Source: Pseudomonas sp. HR96 (lineage in GTDB: Bacteria; Pseudomonadota; Gammaproteobacteria; Pseudomonadales; Pseudomonadaceae). Taken from it: DNA of 64,000 nucleotides. Within the stretch, counting starts at the first letter, position 1; each line of letters starts with the position of its first letter. Shown in pieces: positions 20,280-28,714 of this stretch. Both the position numbers and the translations under genes were made by a program. Under the pieces are notes generated by a model. That model was not told the origin of the DNA. It made no database searches and worked only from the letters and a program-made list of their open reading frames with translations. Where the stretch lies: positions 4,385,001-4,449,000 of the forward strand of contig NZ_CP139141.1 of assembly GCF_034059295.1 (NCBI RefSeq), written 5' to 3'.

Positions 20280-20322
20280 TACGCAAGTGACGCATTTCGT
20301 CACTGAGTGCGTACTATTGACA
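20280..20322 (+). promoter_or_regulatory. Extended dyad and possible minus-35 upstream of the sugar aminotransferase
   Basis: AGTGACG, CATTT, CGTCACT at 20286-20304 is a perfect 7-5-7 dyad with outer TACGC and GCGTA arms (20280-20313). A TTGACA at 20317-20322 follows directly, although no good minus-10 is at the right distance. It is 74 bases or more before the aminotransferase ATG and is a likely operator. Confidence 0.45.
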
Positions 20323-20395
20323 TTGGAACCAAAGGAAGGGTGCCGCGCTATTAATAGCAGGCGCCGGGTTAATCGAACTTATCAGGGCACCGCTC

Positions 20396-21523
20396 ATGGC
20401 AATTCAGCTTTTTGTACCTAAATTTCGTGTTGACGAGTGTCTCGAAGCAATTCGCGAATGCCTTGAAAAAGGCTGGACCGGAATGGGTTTCAAGACCGAA
20501 GCCATGGAAGCCGACTGGAAGGCCTATACCGGCCTGCCCAACGCGCACTTCCTGAGCTCCAACACCGTGGGCCTGCACCTGGCCATCGAGCTGTTCAAGA
20601 AAAAGAACGGCTGGGCCGATGACGACGAAGTCATCACCACTCCCCTGACCTTTGTCTCGAGCAACCACGCCATCCTGTACGCCGGCATGCAGCCGGTGTT
20701 CGCCGACGTTGACCAGTACCTGTGCCTCGATCCGCAAAGCGTCGAGCGCCGCATCACCGCCAAGACCCGCGCCGTGCTCTTCGTCGGCATCGGCGGCAAC
20801 ACCGGGCAGTACGAGAAGATCGCCGAGCTGTGCCGTGCGCGCGGCCTCAAACTGATCCTCGACGCCGCGCACATGTCGGGCAGCCGCCTCAATGGCAAGC
20901 ATGTCGGGCAAGACGCCGACTGCACCGTGTTCAGCTTCCAGGCCGTGAAAAACCTGCCGACCGCCGACTCGGGCATGATCTGCTTCCGCGACCAGGAAGA
21001 CGACGCACAGGTGCGCAAGCTGAGCTGGCTGGGCATCAACAAGGACACCTATGCGCGCACTGCAGCGCAAGGTGCCTACAAGTGGATGTACGACGTCGAA
21101 GAGCTGGGTTACAAGTACCACGGCAACTCGATCATGGCGGCCATCGGTATCGTGCAGCTCAAATACCTTGACCAGGACAATGCCTACCGTCGTCAATTGG
21201 CCAACTGGTACCGCGAAGGCCTCGCCGGCCAACCAGGTATCCATATTGTCGAAGTGGCACCGGGCTGTGAATCCTCGACGCACTTGCTGCAGATCCGAGT
21301 GAAGAACCGCGATGCACTGTTGACCGTCCTGAACAGCAACGAAGTGTACCCGGGCGTGCACTATCGTGATAACACCGAATATGGCCTGTATTCCTTTGGT
21401 GCCGGCACTTGCCCCGCCGCCAAACAAGCCAGCGAAGAAATCATGTCGCTGCCGTTGCACATGAGCCTGAGCAAGGCCGATGTTGACACCGTCTGTGAAC
21501 TGTTGATCCGTTTCACCAACTGA
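20396..21523 (+). CDS. DegT/DnrJ/EryC1/StrS-family sugar aminotransferase
   Basis: A 375-residue PLP-dependent aminotransferase of the nucleotide-sugar class. The family lysine lies in CTVFSFQAVKNLPTADSGM (about residue 186), and DAAHMSGS supplies the Asp that contacts the pyridine nitrogen. These enzymes make aminosugars for LPS, capsule or glycan assembly, but no partner synthase, dehydratase or transferase is adjacent here. It has its own intrinsic terminator and is a single-gene unit, about 33 kb from the O-antigen locus. The substrate cannot be assigned. Confidence 0.85.
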   Translation: MAIQLFVPKFRVDECLEAIRECLEKGWTGMGFKTEAMEADWKAYTGLPNAHFLSSNTVGLHLAIELFKKKNGWADDDEVITTPLTFVSSNHAILYAGMQPVFADVDQYLCLDPQSVERRITAKTRAVLFVGIGGNTGQYEKIAELCRARGLKLILDAAHMSGSRLNGKHVGQDADCTVFSFQAVKNLPTADSGMICFRDQEDDAQVRKLSWLGINKDTYARTAAQGAYKWMYDVEELGYKYHGNSIMAAIGIVQLKYLDQDNAYRRQLANWYREGLAGQPGIHIVEVAPGCESSTHLLQIRVKNRDALLTVLNSNEVYPGVHYRDNTEYGLYSFGAGTCPAAKQASEEIMSLPLHMSLSKADVDTVCELLIRFTN

Positions 21524-21548
21524 CAGCAAGTTGCTTGACGTTTTCCAA

Positions 21549-21596
21549 CAGCCCGACACGGCTCGCAGTTTGTAGCCGTGTCCGGGCTGTTTTTTT
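21549..21596 (+). terminator. Intrinsic terminator after the sugar aminotransferase gene
   Basis: GCCCGACACGGCT pairs with AGCCGTGTCCGGGC, and a T7 run follows, ending this one-gene transcript. Confidence 0.9.
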
Positions 21597-21661
21597 ATGC
21601 GTGAACGTCGCACTCGGCGCCACAGGTCGCCTAGACAATTGACCTGGATTTTTTGCAGGTC

Positions 21662-21699
21662 AAAACAAAAAGCCCCGCAGAGCGGGGCTTTTTGTTTTT
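21662..21699 (-). terminator. Terminator of the tRNA-Ser gene
   Basis: AAAAAGCCCCGC, AGA, GCGGGGCTTTTT is a symmetrical terminator immediately downstream of the tRNA on the minus strand. Confidence 0.85.
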
Positions 21700-21704
21700 G
21701 AATG

Positions 21705-21794
21705 TGGCGGTGAAGAAGGGATTCGAACCCTTGATACAGTTTCCTGTATACACACTTTCCAGGCGTGCTCCTTCAGCCACTCGGACACTTCACC
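21705..21794 (-). tRNA. tRNA-Ser (anticodon GGA)
   Basis: The minus strand reads GGTGAAG acceptor, a D arm with GAGTGGCTGAAGG, an anticodon loop CTGGAAA with GGA anticodon, a long class II variable arm (ATACAGGAAACTGTAT), GGTTCGAATCC T-arm, and CTTCACCGCCA. The CCA is encoded. The length of 90 bases and the large variable arm fit a serine tRNA. Confidence 0.96.
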
Positions 21795-22007
21795 GTTTCT
21801 CGACCTACCTGTTCGGTCTGTCGAGGCGCGCTAATGTAGTCGAAAGCGCCACCAATGGCAAAGCTTTTTTGCAAGATTTTCATGCGCTTAAGCCGAGCCA
21901 CAAAAGCGCGGCAGGTGCGCGGCGTGACCCATCGGTCAGTCACGGCGCTTTACCTGTTCGCTGGCGGTGGGTACCTTCTGCGGCACAACATTACAAGGAA
22001 CATGGCC

Positions 22008-22700
22008 ATGACCGAGTTGCTCGATTACCTGCTGGAAGATGGTGTTGCCACCCTGACCCTGAACAATGGCAAGGTCAACGCGATTTCGCCGGATGTGATC
22101 AGCGCCCTCAACAGTGCCCTCGACCGCGCCGCACAGGACCGCGCTGTGGTGATCCTCACCGGCCAGCCGGGCATCCTCTCAGCGGGTTATGACCTCAAGG
22201 TCATGACTTCCAGCCCGCAAAACGCCGTCAGCCTGGTGACTGCGGGCTCCACCCTCGCCCGCCGCCTTCTCAGCCACCCGTTTCCGGTCATCGTTGCCTG
22301 CAGCGGCCATGCAGTGGCCAAGGGCGCGTTTCTGCTGCTGTCGGCGGACTACCGCATAGGTGTCAGCGGACCGTTCCAGATCGGCCTCAACGAGGTCCAG
22401 ATCGGCATGACCATGCACCACGCTGGCATCGAGCTGGCGCGTGATCGCCTGGGCCGCTCGGCTTTCCAGCGCTCGGTCATCAACGGCGAGATGTTCGGCC
22501 CCGACGCGGCGCTGCAGGCCGGCTTCCTCGACCAGGTAGTGGCGCCGGAGCAGCTGCGCGAAACGGCGCTGGCGGTGGCCGGGCAACTGAAGAAGATCAA
22601 CATGACGGCCCATCGCAACACCAAGCTCAAGGTGCGCAAGGACCTGCTGCAAAGCCTCGACGCGGCGATCACGCTGGACCAGCACCTGCCTTTGCACTGA
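22008..22700 (+). CDS. Crotonase/enoyl-CoA hydratase family protein
   Basis: A 230-residue crotonase-fold protein. The oxyanion-hole regions ILSAGYDLKV and SGHAVAKGAFLLLSADYRIG and the LNEVQIGMTMHHAG box are visible. One of the catalytic glutamates of bona fide hydratases is conserved in LNEVQIG; the substrate is not predictable. The ATG at 22008 is preferred over 22002 because the AAGGAA Shine-Dalgarno is then about 7 bases away. Confidence 0.85.
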   Translation: MTELLDYLLEDGVATLTLNNGKVNAISPDVISALNSALDRAAQDRAVVILTGQPGILSAGYDLKVMTSSPQNAVSLVTAGSTLARRLLSHPFPVIVACSGHAVAKGAFLLLSADYRIGVSGPFQIGLNEVQIGMTMHHAGIELARDRLGRSAFQRSVINGEMFGPDAALQAGFLDQVVAPEQLRETALAVAGQLKKINMTAHRNTKLKVRKDLLQSLDAAITLDQHLPLH

Positions 22701-22829
22701 CCGCACCCGCCGCGGCATGGCGGCTGGAACTGCCCTCGTGCGCCAGGTTCTGATTCTGACAAGGGCGCCGAGCGGCTCGCCGTCGCGGCATCACAATAAA
22801 ACGCTGCAGCCTGATCAAGAAGCCATGCC

Positions 22830-23801
22830 ATGGGTCGAATCGTCGCCTCCGCCGTGTACAACGGCGGCCGCAAAGTCTGCAATATCAACCTCGAAGACGG
22901 CGCCAAGTGGGCGCACACTCCCGGTCACTTCGTCTGGATCGGCCTGGAGCAACCCGACCAGGAGCAAATGACCCTGCTGCAAAGCCAGTTCGACCTGCAC
23001 GAACTGGCCATCGAGGACTCCCTGGAAAAACACAGCCGCCCCAAGCTGGAAACCTTCGGCGACGCGCTGTTCATCGTCACCTATTCGCCGATCCGCGAGA
23101 ACGGCGTGCTGCAGTTCATCGAAACCCATATCTTTGCCGGCCGCGGCTACGTCATCACCTGCCGCAACGGCCATTCGAAGTCCTACGCCCAAGTGCGCCA
23201 ACGCTGCGAGGCCCGTCCCTTGCTGCTGGAACACGGCGAGGACTTCGTGCTGTACGCCCTCCTCGATTTCGTCACCTCCTGCTACCAGCCGGTGGGCGAG
23301 TCGATCCACGCCGAGGTCGAGGTGCTGGAGCGCAATGTGCTCAATGCACCGCTGGTGGAAGCCGACATCCAGAAGCTGCACAGCCTACGCCGCGATCTGC
23401 TGCGCCTGCACCGCTACGTCGCACCCATGGTCGAGATCAGCGAAGAACTGCAGCGCCTGGACTTCCCTTTCATCGACAAGAACATGCGCCCGTACTTTCG
23501 CGACGTGCAGATTCACGTCAACCGGCAGATGGAAGACTTCAACACCATGCGTGACATCGCCAGCCAGACCATCGAGATTGGCGTCCTGCTGGAGTCGTCG
23601 CGACAGAGCCTGGTGCAACGCAAATTCGCCGCCTGGGCGGCGATCCTGGCCTTCCCGACCGCCATTGCCGGCATCTACGGGATGAACTTCCAGAACATGC
23701 CCGAGCTGAGTTGGCACTACGGTTATTACACCGTGCTGGGGGTCATTGTGGTGGGCTGTGTCAGCCTGTATGCGAGCTTCAAGCGCTCGGGGTGGCTGTA
23801 A
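22830..23801 (+). CDS. CorA-family magnesium/divalent cation transporter
   Basis: A 323-residue CorA-type channel. The large N-terminal cytoplasmic domain is followed by two C-terminal transmembrane helices (about 271-291 and 300-320), with the signature IYGMNF between them. In place of the common MPE the loop reads MPELSWHYGY, consistent with the family. It imports Mg2+ or related divalent cations. It is convergent with the glutamine amidotransferase gene. Confidence 0.92.
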   Translation: MGRIVASAVYNGGRKVCNINLEDGAKWAHTPGHFVWIGLEQPDQEQMTLLQSQFDLHELAIEDSLEKHSRPKLETFGDALFIVTYSPIRENGVLQFIETHIFAGRGYVITCRNGHSKSYAQVRQRCEARPLLLEHGEDFVLYALLDFVTSCYQPVGESIHAEVEVLERNVLNAPLVEADIQKLHSLRRDLLRLHRYVAPMVEISEELQRLDFPFIDKNMRPYFRDVQIHVNRQMEDFNTMRDIASQTIEIGVLLESSRQSLVQRKFAAWAAILAFPTAIAGIYGMNFQNMPELSWHYGYYTVLGVIVVGCVSLYASFKRSGWL

Positions 23802-23807
23802 TATAAC

Positions 23808-23852
23808 GGCCTGGCGGCCCCTCACCCGTCTGCGGGAGGGGGCCAGGCCGGG
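23808..23852. terminator. Hairpin between corA-like gene and amidotransferase gene
   Basis: CGGCCTGGC, CCCCTC and GAGGGG, GCCAGGCCG form a long imperfect stem between two convergent genes. There is no clear T-run. Confidence 0.55.
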
Positions 23853-23858
23853 CGACCG

Positions 23859-24569
23859 TCACGCCGACGCCACGAACCTCATCATCCACTCGGCCACCGC
23901 TTCACCGTGGTGATCGCGCTCCAGGCTGGCGATGGCGTTGGCGTAGAGCTCTTCGCCCAGGCGGTCCTGGCGCAGTTCCAGCAGCGCCCGGGAGTAGTCA
24001 TGAATGAACTCCGGGTGCCCCTGGAAGCACAGCACCTGATTGCCGATGTGGTAGGCGGCGAACGGGCAGAACGAGCTCGATGCGACCACCTCGGCGCCCT
24101 CCGGCAGGCGCGTGACCTGGTCCTGGTGGCTGATCAGCAGGTCCAGTTCATCGAGCTTGGGCGACATCCACTGCGCTGAGCCCTTGACCTCATATTGGTG
24201 GACGCCCACACCCCAGCCCTGCACGGCCCGCTCTGTCAGACCGCCCAGCGCCAGCGCCAGCAGCTGGTGGCCGAAGCAGACGCCAAGCAGCTTGTCACCG
24301 CGCCGATAGCGCTCGACCAGGTAGTGCTTCAGCGTCTGAATCCACGGGTCGCTGCCGAACGAATCGGCTTTGCTGCCAGTCACCAGGTAGGCGTCGAATT
24401 TTTCCTCGTCAGCCGGGTACTGCCCCTCGACCACGTTGTAGATGCTGAAGTCGGCGGCAATCGGCTGGCGGGTGAACAGCTGTTCGAACATGCGGCCGTA
24501 GCCTTGATAGCGCTCGACGAACTCGGGACGCAGATCATCGGTTTCCAGAATGCAGATGCGTAGCGACAT
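23859..24569 (-). CDS. Class I glutamine amidotransferase
   Basis: A 236-residue free-standing glutaminase-type amidotransferase. The nucleophile Cys is in LLGVCFGHQLLA and the catalytic His/Glu pair is in CFQGHPEFI. Relatives are annotated as GMP synthase-like or gamma-glutamyl hydrolase-like, and the acceptor reaction is not known. The start is set at ATG 24569 (MSLRICILETD), four codons below a further in-frame ATG. Confidence 0.88.
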   Translation of the reverse strand: MSLRICILETDDLRPEFVERYQGYGRMFEQLFTRQPIAADFSIYNVVEGQYPADEEKFDAYLVTGSKADSFGSDPWIQTLKHYLVERYRRGDKLLGVCFGHQLLALALGGLTERAVQGWGVGVHQYEVKGSAQWMSPKLDELDLLISHQDQVTRLPEGAEVVASSSFCPFAAYHIGNQVLCFQGHPEFIHDYSRALLELRQDRLGEELYANAIASLERDHHGEAVAEWMMRFVASA

Positions 24570-24913
24570 GAATGGGCCCACACGATAAAAAACGAAAAAG
24601 AACGAATCAAGCGTGCCCCGGATTGTGTTCGCAAAGCAATAGGGATCGATCAGGCCAGCCAGATGAACGGTCGAACGTCAGCCCATTCAGCGATTTAGCC
24701 TGTAACCCGTCTAGCCGGGGCGCTCACGGCGACATGGCCCGAGGCCTTATTGCAATCATGCCTTTAAATTTCAGTTCACTATACAAAACGATTCTAAGCC
24801 AAGCGTGACGCGGGTCCCAAGGGCGCTCTAAGGTTAAATCAGCATTCGCATTCGCCAAGCGCGGTCAGCAAGTGTGCCCATGGCCTAAGGCTTCTTCGCC
24901 TTGCCGCGCTCGG
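24570..24913. other. Non-coding gap, nothing identified
   Basis: About 344 bases between the amidotransferase gene start and the small ORF leader. I see no convincing ORF, RNA or strong dyad. It probably carries the promoters of the flanking genes. Confidence 0.4.
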
Positions 24914-24930
24914 AAAAACAACAACAAAGG
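24914..24930 (+). promoter_or_regulatory. A-rich Hfq/Crc-type motif before the small ORF
   Basis: AAAAACAACAACAAAGG overlaps the ribosome-binding site and contains several AAnAAnAA units, the known Pseudomonas Crc/Hfq translational repression motif. Confidence 0.5.
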
Positions 24931-24938
24931 CAACAGTC

Positions 24939-25034
24939 ATGTTCAAACATTCGAAAGTACGTCAGGCCGGACTCATCGTCGCTGCCACCACCCTTCTGCT
25001 CATTCTGCCCAATGTCGGGCGACTTTTTGGCTGA
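24939..25034 (+). CDS. Possible 31-residue membrane peptide
   Basis: A short ORF encoding a basic N terminus (MFKHSKVRQAG) followed by one hydrophobic helix (LIVAATTLLLILP). AAAGG is at the correct distance before the ATG, and a strong hairpin follows. It lies convergent to the ATP-grasp/alpha-E/transglutaminase operon. A hydrophobic, small, ribosome-binding-site-bearing ORF of this kind is plausible but unproven. Confidence 0.5.
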   Translation: MFKHSKVRQAGLIVAATTLLLILPNVGRLFG

Positions 25035-25093
25035 GACCTGCTGGCCGAGCCCGGGTCGAGTCAATCGGCTCGAATGCGCAAGCGCTGAAACGA

Positions 25094-25117
25094 CGCTGCC
25101 GCCCGAAGGCGGCAGCG
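25094..25117 (+). terminator. Hairpin after the small ORF
   Basis: CGCTGCCGCC, CGAA, GGCGGCAGCG is a perfect 10-base stem with a stable tetraloop, without a T-run. Confidence 0.55.
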
Positions 25118-25145
25118 TTGGGTGCCAGACAGCGTAGCCGGAAAA

Positions 25146-26021
25146 TCAGCCCTGGGTCTGGCTACCGGTCAGATTGGCGGTCTGGGTCTGGCTTTGCCCC
25201 TGACTCTGCGACTGCCCAGGCCCGAAGCCCTGGCTCTGCACGCCCGGCGTGGGGGTCACCACCACTTTGGCGTGCATCTGCTCGAAGCCACCGCCGCGGC
25301 GCATGCCACGCACCGGGCAGGCGTCCAGGTAGTCCAGGCCCACGGCCAGCTTCAGGTGCCGCTCGGGCCGCGCCAATTGATTAGTCACGTCAAAGCTGTA
25401 CCAGGCGTCGTCCAGCCAGGCCTCGGCCCAGGCATGGCTGGCCAGGTGCTCGCTGTTCTCGCTGAACAGGTAGCCCGACACGTACCGCGCCGGCACCCCC
25501 AGGCTGCGCGCGCAGGCGATGAAGGCGTGAGTGTGGTCCTGGCAGACGCCGGCACGGTTGGCGAAAGCCTGGGCCGCACTGGTTTCCACTTCGGTGGCGC
25601 CGGGGGTATAGGTGATGTGCTGGTTGAGCGCCTGCATCAGGTCGATCAGGGCGTTGCGATCCTTGTGCTTGCACTGCTCGGCAGCGAACGCGCGGATGGC
25701 TTCGTCGGCATCGGTCAGACGGGTGAAGCGCAGGAACGGCAGCGGCGACTGGCTTTCGTGTTCGGCCTCGCGGGTTTCGTCGATTTCAACCTGGCCGCGG
25801 GCGCCGATGATGATCGCATTGTGCGGGTCGTCGATGGTCAGCACGTGCAGGATGTTGCCGAAGGGGTCGACCTGGGCCTTGACCGGACGTGGCAGGTCGA
25901 GCTGCCAGCTGAGCACGTGCTGGCGCTCGCTGTCGTGCGGGGTCAGGCGCAGGTACTGAATGCTGGCGCGGACTTCATCGTCGTAGTGATAGGCGGTTTC
26001 GTGACTGATCGAGAGTCTCAT
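25146..26021 (-). CDS. Transglutaminase-like cysteine peptidase family protein
   Basis: A 291-residue transglutaminase-superfamily protein with an N-terminal beta-rich domain (MRLSISHETAYHYD) and a catalytic core with the triad Cys in AGVCQDHTH, His in SHAWAEAWL and Asp in FDVTNQ. The last 30 residues are Gln/Ser/Thr/Gly-rich repeats (QSQGQSQTQ), likely disordered. It is the third gene of a three-gene operon after circularly permuted ATP-grasp and alpha-E genes; its ATG overlaps the alpha-E stop by 4 bases (ATGA, 26018-26021). In the known association these genes are thought to modify or process a peptide, but the substrate is unknown. Confidence 0.88.
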   Translation of the reverse strand: MRLSISHETAYHYDDEVRASIQYLRLTPHDSERQHVLSWQLDLPRPVKAQVDPFGNILHVLTIDDPHNAIIIGARGQVEIDETREAEHESQSPLPFLRFTRLTDADEAIRAFAAEQCKHKDRNALIDLMQALNQHITYTPGATEVETSAAQAFANRAGVCQDHTHAFIACARSLGVPARYVSGYLFSENSEHLASHAWAEAWLDDAWYSFDVTNQLARPERHLKLAVGLDYLDACPVRGMRRGGGFEQMHAKVVVTPTPGVQSQGFGPGQSQSQGQSQTQTANLTGSQTQG

Positions 26022-26968
26022 ACAGCCTCCAGGTAAGAGCTGTGAATAGCGTTGCCCAACTGTGCAACCAGCGGGATGAATTCGTTCAACCACTCGTGCA
26101 GACCCTCGTCGAGGATCTCGCCGATGCCGGTGTAACGCAGGCGTGCATCCAGTTCGGCAGCCATGCGCTGCGCCGGCCGGCCGTTGGCGCCCGGCAGCAC
26201 GCCGAGAATCTGGTCGATCTCCTCGGTGCAGGCGCGCAACGAGCGCGGCACGTCGGCGCGCAGCAGCAGCAACTCGGCCACCGGGCGTGCCGCCGGGGCA
26301 TCGCGGTAGATCTCGGTGTAAGCCTCGAAGGAGGACAAGGCGCGCAACAGCGCGCTCCATTGGTAATAGCCGCGCGCCGAGCTGTCGTCCACCGACTCGG
26401 CTTCGTCGCCAAGCATTTCGTAGCGGGCATCGAGCAGACGCAGGGTGTTGTCGGCGCGCTCGATGAAGGTTCCCAGGCGAATGAAGCGGAACGCGTCGTT
26501 GCGCATGATGGTGCCGTAGGTCGCCCCGCGAAACAGGTGCGAACGCTCCTTGATCCACTCGCAGAAGCGGCTCATGCCGTAGCGGCTGAGCCCCTGCTCG
26601 GCAATGCCGCGAATTTCCAGCCAGGTGGCGTTGATGTTTTCCCACATGTCGGCGGTGATGCGCCCGCGCACCGCGTGGGCCGAAGCCCGTGCCGCGCCCA
26701 GGCAGCTGTAGATGCTGGCCGGGTTGGCTGCGTCGAGGGCGAAGAAGTGCAGCAGGCGCTCGGCGTGCAGCTGGCCGTGGCGCTCGAGATAGTCGTCCAG
26801 GGTACCGGTGATCAGCAGCGGCATGGCCATCTCGTCGAGGCCATCACCGCGACCGTCCTGGGGCATCAACGACAGCGAGTAGCTGACGTCGAGCATGCGT
26901 GCCAGGTTTTCGGCACGCTCCAGGTAGCGCGACATCCAATACAGATCCGAGGCAGTTCTACTTAGCAT
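26018..26968 (-). CDS. Alpha-E domain protein (DUF403)
   Basis: A 316-residue almost all-helical protein with the family N terminus MLSRTASDLYWMSRYLERAEN and repeated helical motifs. Alpha-E proteins always accompany the circularly permuted ATP-grasp gene and are presumed to be its partner. It lies 13 bases after the ATP-grasp stop and overlaps the transglutaminase start, indicating one coupled transcript. Confidence 0.88.
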   Translation of the reverse strand: MLSRTASDLYWMSRYLERAENLARMLDVSYSLSLMPQDGRGDGLDEMAMPLLITGTLDDYLERHGQLHAERLLHFFALDAANPASIYSCLGAARASAHAVRGRITADMWENINATWLEIRGIAEQGLSRYGMSRFCEWIKERSHLFRGATYGTIMRNDAFRFIRLGTFIERADNTLRLLDARYEMLGDEAESVDDSSARGYYQWSALLRALSSFEAYTEIYRDAPAARPVAELLLLRADVPRSLRACTEEIDQILGVLPGANGRPAQRMAAELDARLRYTGIGEILDEGLHEWLNEFIPLVAQLGNAIHSSYLEAV

Positions 26969-26981
26969 TTGGCACGCATCC

Positions 26982-28391
26982 TTAGTCCTCGACTACCCAT
27001 GTATCCTTGGTCCCGCCGCCCTGGGAGGAGTTCACCACCAGCGAGCCCTCGCGCAGCGCCACGCGGGTCAGGCCGCCCGGGACCACGCGGGTTTCACGCC
27101 CGGCCAGGACGAAGGGGCGCAGGTCGATATGGCGCGGCGCGATGCCGTTTTCGACGAAGGTCGGGCAGGTCGACAGACTCAGCGTCGGCTGGGCGATGTA
27201 GGCATGCGGACGCGCCTTGAGGCGCGCACGGAAATTCTCGATTTCAGCCGCCGTGGCGGCCGGCCCCACCAGCATGCCGTAGCCGCCGGAGCCCTGGGTT
27301 TCCTTGACGACCAGATCGGGCAGATTGGCCAGCACGTGGGACAGCTCGTCGGGCTTGCGGCATTGCCAGGTCGGCACGTTCTTGAGGATCGGCTCCTCGT
27401 CCAGATAGAAACGGATCATGTCGGTGACAAAGGGATAAACCGACTTGTCGTCCGCCACGCCAGTACCAATGGCGTTGGCCAGCACCACGTTGCCCGAGCG
27501 GTAGGCCGAGAGCAGCCCCGGCACGCCGAGCATCGATTCGGGGTTGAAGGCCAGGGGGTCGAGGAAGGCGTCGTCGAGCCGGCGATAGATCACGTCCACT
27601 GCCTTGGGGCCGTCGGTGGTGCGCATGAACACCTTGTCGTCACGCACGAACAGATCCGCGCCCTCGACCAGCTCCACGCCCATTTCCCGCGCCAGGAACG
27701 CATGCTCGAAGAACGCGCTGTTGAACCGCCCAGGGGTCAGCACCACGACACTGGGGTTGTCCAGGGGGCTGGAACTCTTGAGGGTGTCCAGCAGCAGGTT
27801 GGGATAATGATCGATCGGCGCGATGCGCTGCGCGGCAAACAGCTCGGGGAATAGGCGCATCATCATCTTGCGGTCTTCGAGCATGTAGCTGACGCCGCTG
27901 GGGGTGCGCAGGTTATCTTCGAGTACGTAGTACGAGCCGTCACCGTCGCGTACCAGGTCGACCCCGGAGATGTGCGAGTAGATGTCGCGGTGCAGGTCGA
28001 GACCTTGCATCGCCAGCTGGTACTGCTCGTTGGCCAGCACCTGCTCGGCGGGGATGATCCCGGCCTTGATGATGCGCTGGTCGTGATAGAGGTCGGCGAG
28101 GAACATGTTCAGCGCCTTGACCCGCTGGATACAGCCGCGCTCGACGACACGCCATTCGCTGGCAGGGATACTGCGCGGAATGGTGTCGAACGGAATCAGG
28201 CGCTCGGTGCCCTGCTCATCGCCATAAAGCGTGAAGGTAATGCCGGCGCGATGAAATAGCAGGTCGGCTTCGCGCCGGCGCTGGGCCAGCAGCTCGGCCG
28301 GCGTATCGGCGAGCCAGCGCGCGAACTCGCGATAGTGCGGGCGGACCAGGCCGCCTGCGTCGTACATCTCATCATAAAAGGTGCGGATCAT
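26982..28391 (-). CDS. Circularly permuted ATP-grasp protein
   Basis: A 469-residue protein of the DUF404/407 ATP-grasp class, which forms peptide or amide bonds using ATP. The family segments FYDEMYDAGGLVRPHYREF, YYVLEDNLRTPSGVSYMLEDR and DLVVKETQGSGGYGMLVGP are visible. The start at 28391 has AAGGAG 6 bases upstream; an in-frame ATG at 28481 would add 30 residues. It heads the ATP-grasp/alpha-E/transglutaminase operon. Confidence 0.9.
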   Translation of the reverse strand: MIRTFYDEMYDAGGLVRPHYREFARWLADTPAELLAQRRREADLLFHRAGITFTLYGDEQGTERLIPFDTIPRSIPASEWRVVERGCIQRVKALNMFLADLYHDQRIIKAGIIPAEQVLANEQYQLAMQGLDLHRDIYSHISGVDLVRDGDGSYYVLEDNLRTPSGVSYMLEDRKMMMRLFPELFAAQRIAPIDHYPNLLLDTLKSSSPLDNPSVVVLTPGRFNSAFFEHAFLAREMGVELVEGADLFVRDDKVFMRTTDGPKAVDVIYRRLDDAFLDPLAFNPESMLGVPGLLSAYRSGNVVLANAIGTGVADDKSVYPFVTDMIRFYLDEEPILKNVPTWQCRKPDELSHVLANLPDLVVKETQGSGGYGMLVGPAATAAEIENFRARLKARPHAYIAQPTLSLSTCPTFVENGIAPRHIDLRPFVLAGRETRVVPGGLTRVALREGSLVVNSSQGGGTKDTWVVED

Positions 28392-28601
28392 GCCGTACTC
28401 CTTGTCACCCGGACCCATGAGCCTTCGCAAGGCCCGTGCCATCGGCATAAATTGTTTTAAATCAACCAGTTGGAAAGCCATTGCAACAGCCTCGCACCAT
28501 TCCTGTGCGGTTCTTGCGCCAACTGAACGGAGGGCGCTTCATTGCGAAGCGCCGCTGGTGTGGCTTTTTACTATGACCTGCATAGACAGAGTTGATTTCA
28601 A

Positions 28602-28712
28602 CAACCTGCGTGCGCCATCGATAATGACAGCATTCGAGGAGAGTTTTCTGACGCGACACTCCTCATCCCAACTTCCCTTTGTGGCCACCTGTTACCAGGT
28701 GGCCATTTTTTT
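28602..28712 (+). ncRNA. Candidate intergenic small RNA with its own promoter and terminator
   Basis: On the plus strand, TTCAAC at 28596-28601 and GATAAT at 28620-28625 resemble a promoter (18-base spacer). About 80 bases later a textbook terminator, stem 28682-28705 plus T7, ends the transcript. The stretch between holds no ORF with a ribosome-binding site but has a GAGGAG/CTCCTC hairpin at about 28637-28666. It is antiparallel to both flanking genes. The remainder of the 28392-28714 gap includes an 8-5-8 hairpin at 28533-28553. Confidence 0.45.
28682..28712 (+). terminator. Intrinsic terminator of the candidate small RNA
   Basis: TGGCCACCTG, TTAC, CAGGTGGCCA followed by seven T. It has no plus-strand gene before it, which is why a small RNA is proposed. 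Confidence 0.85.
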
Positions 28713-28714
28713 GC

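Noticed and set aside
20121..20306. 61-codon ORF on the plus strand in the AT-rich gap
   Set aside because: No ribosome-binding site, Cys-rich random composition, and it runs through both inverted repeats.
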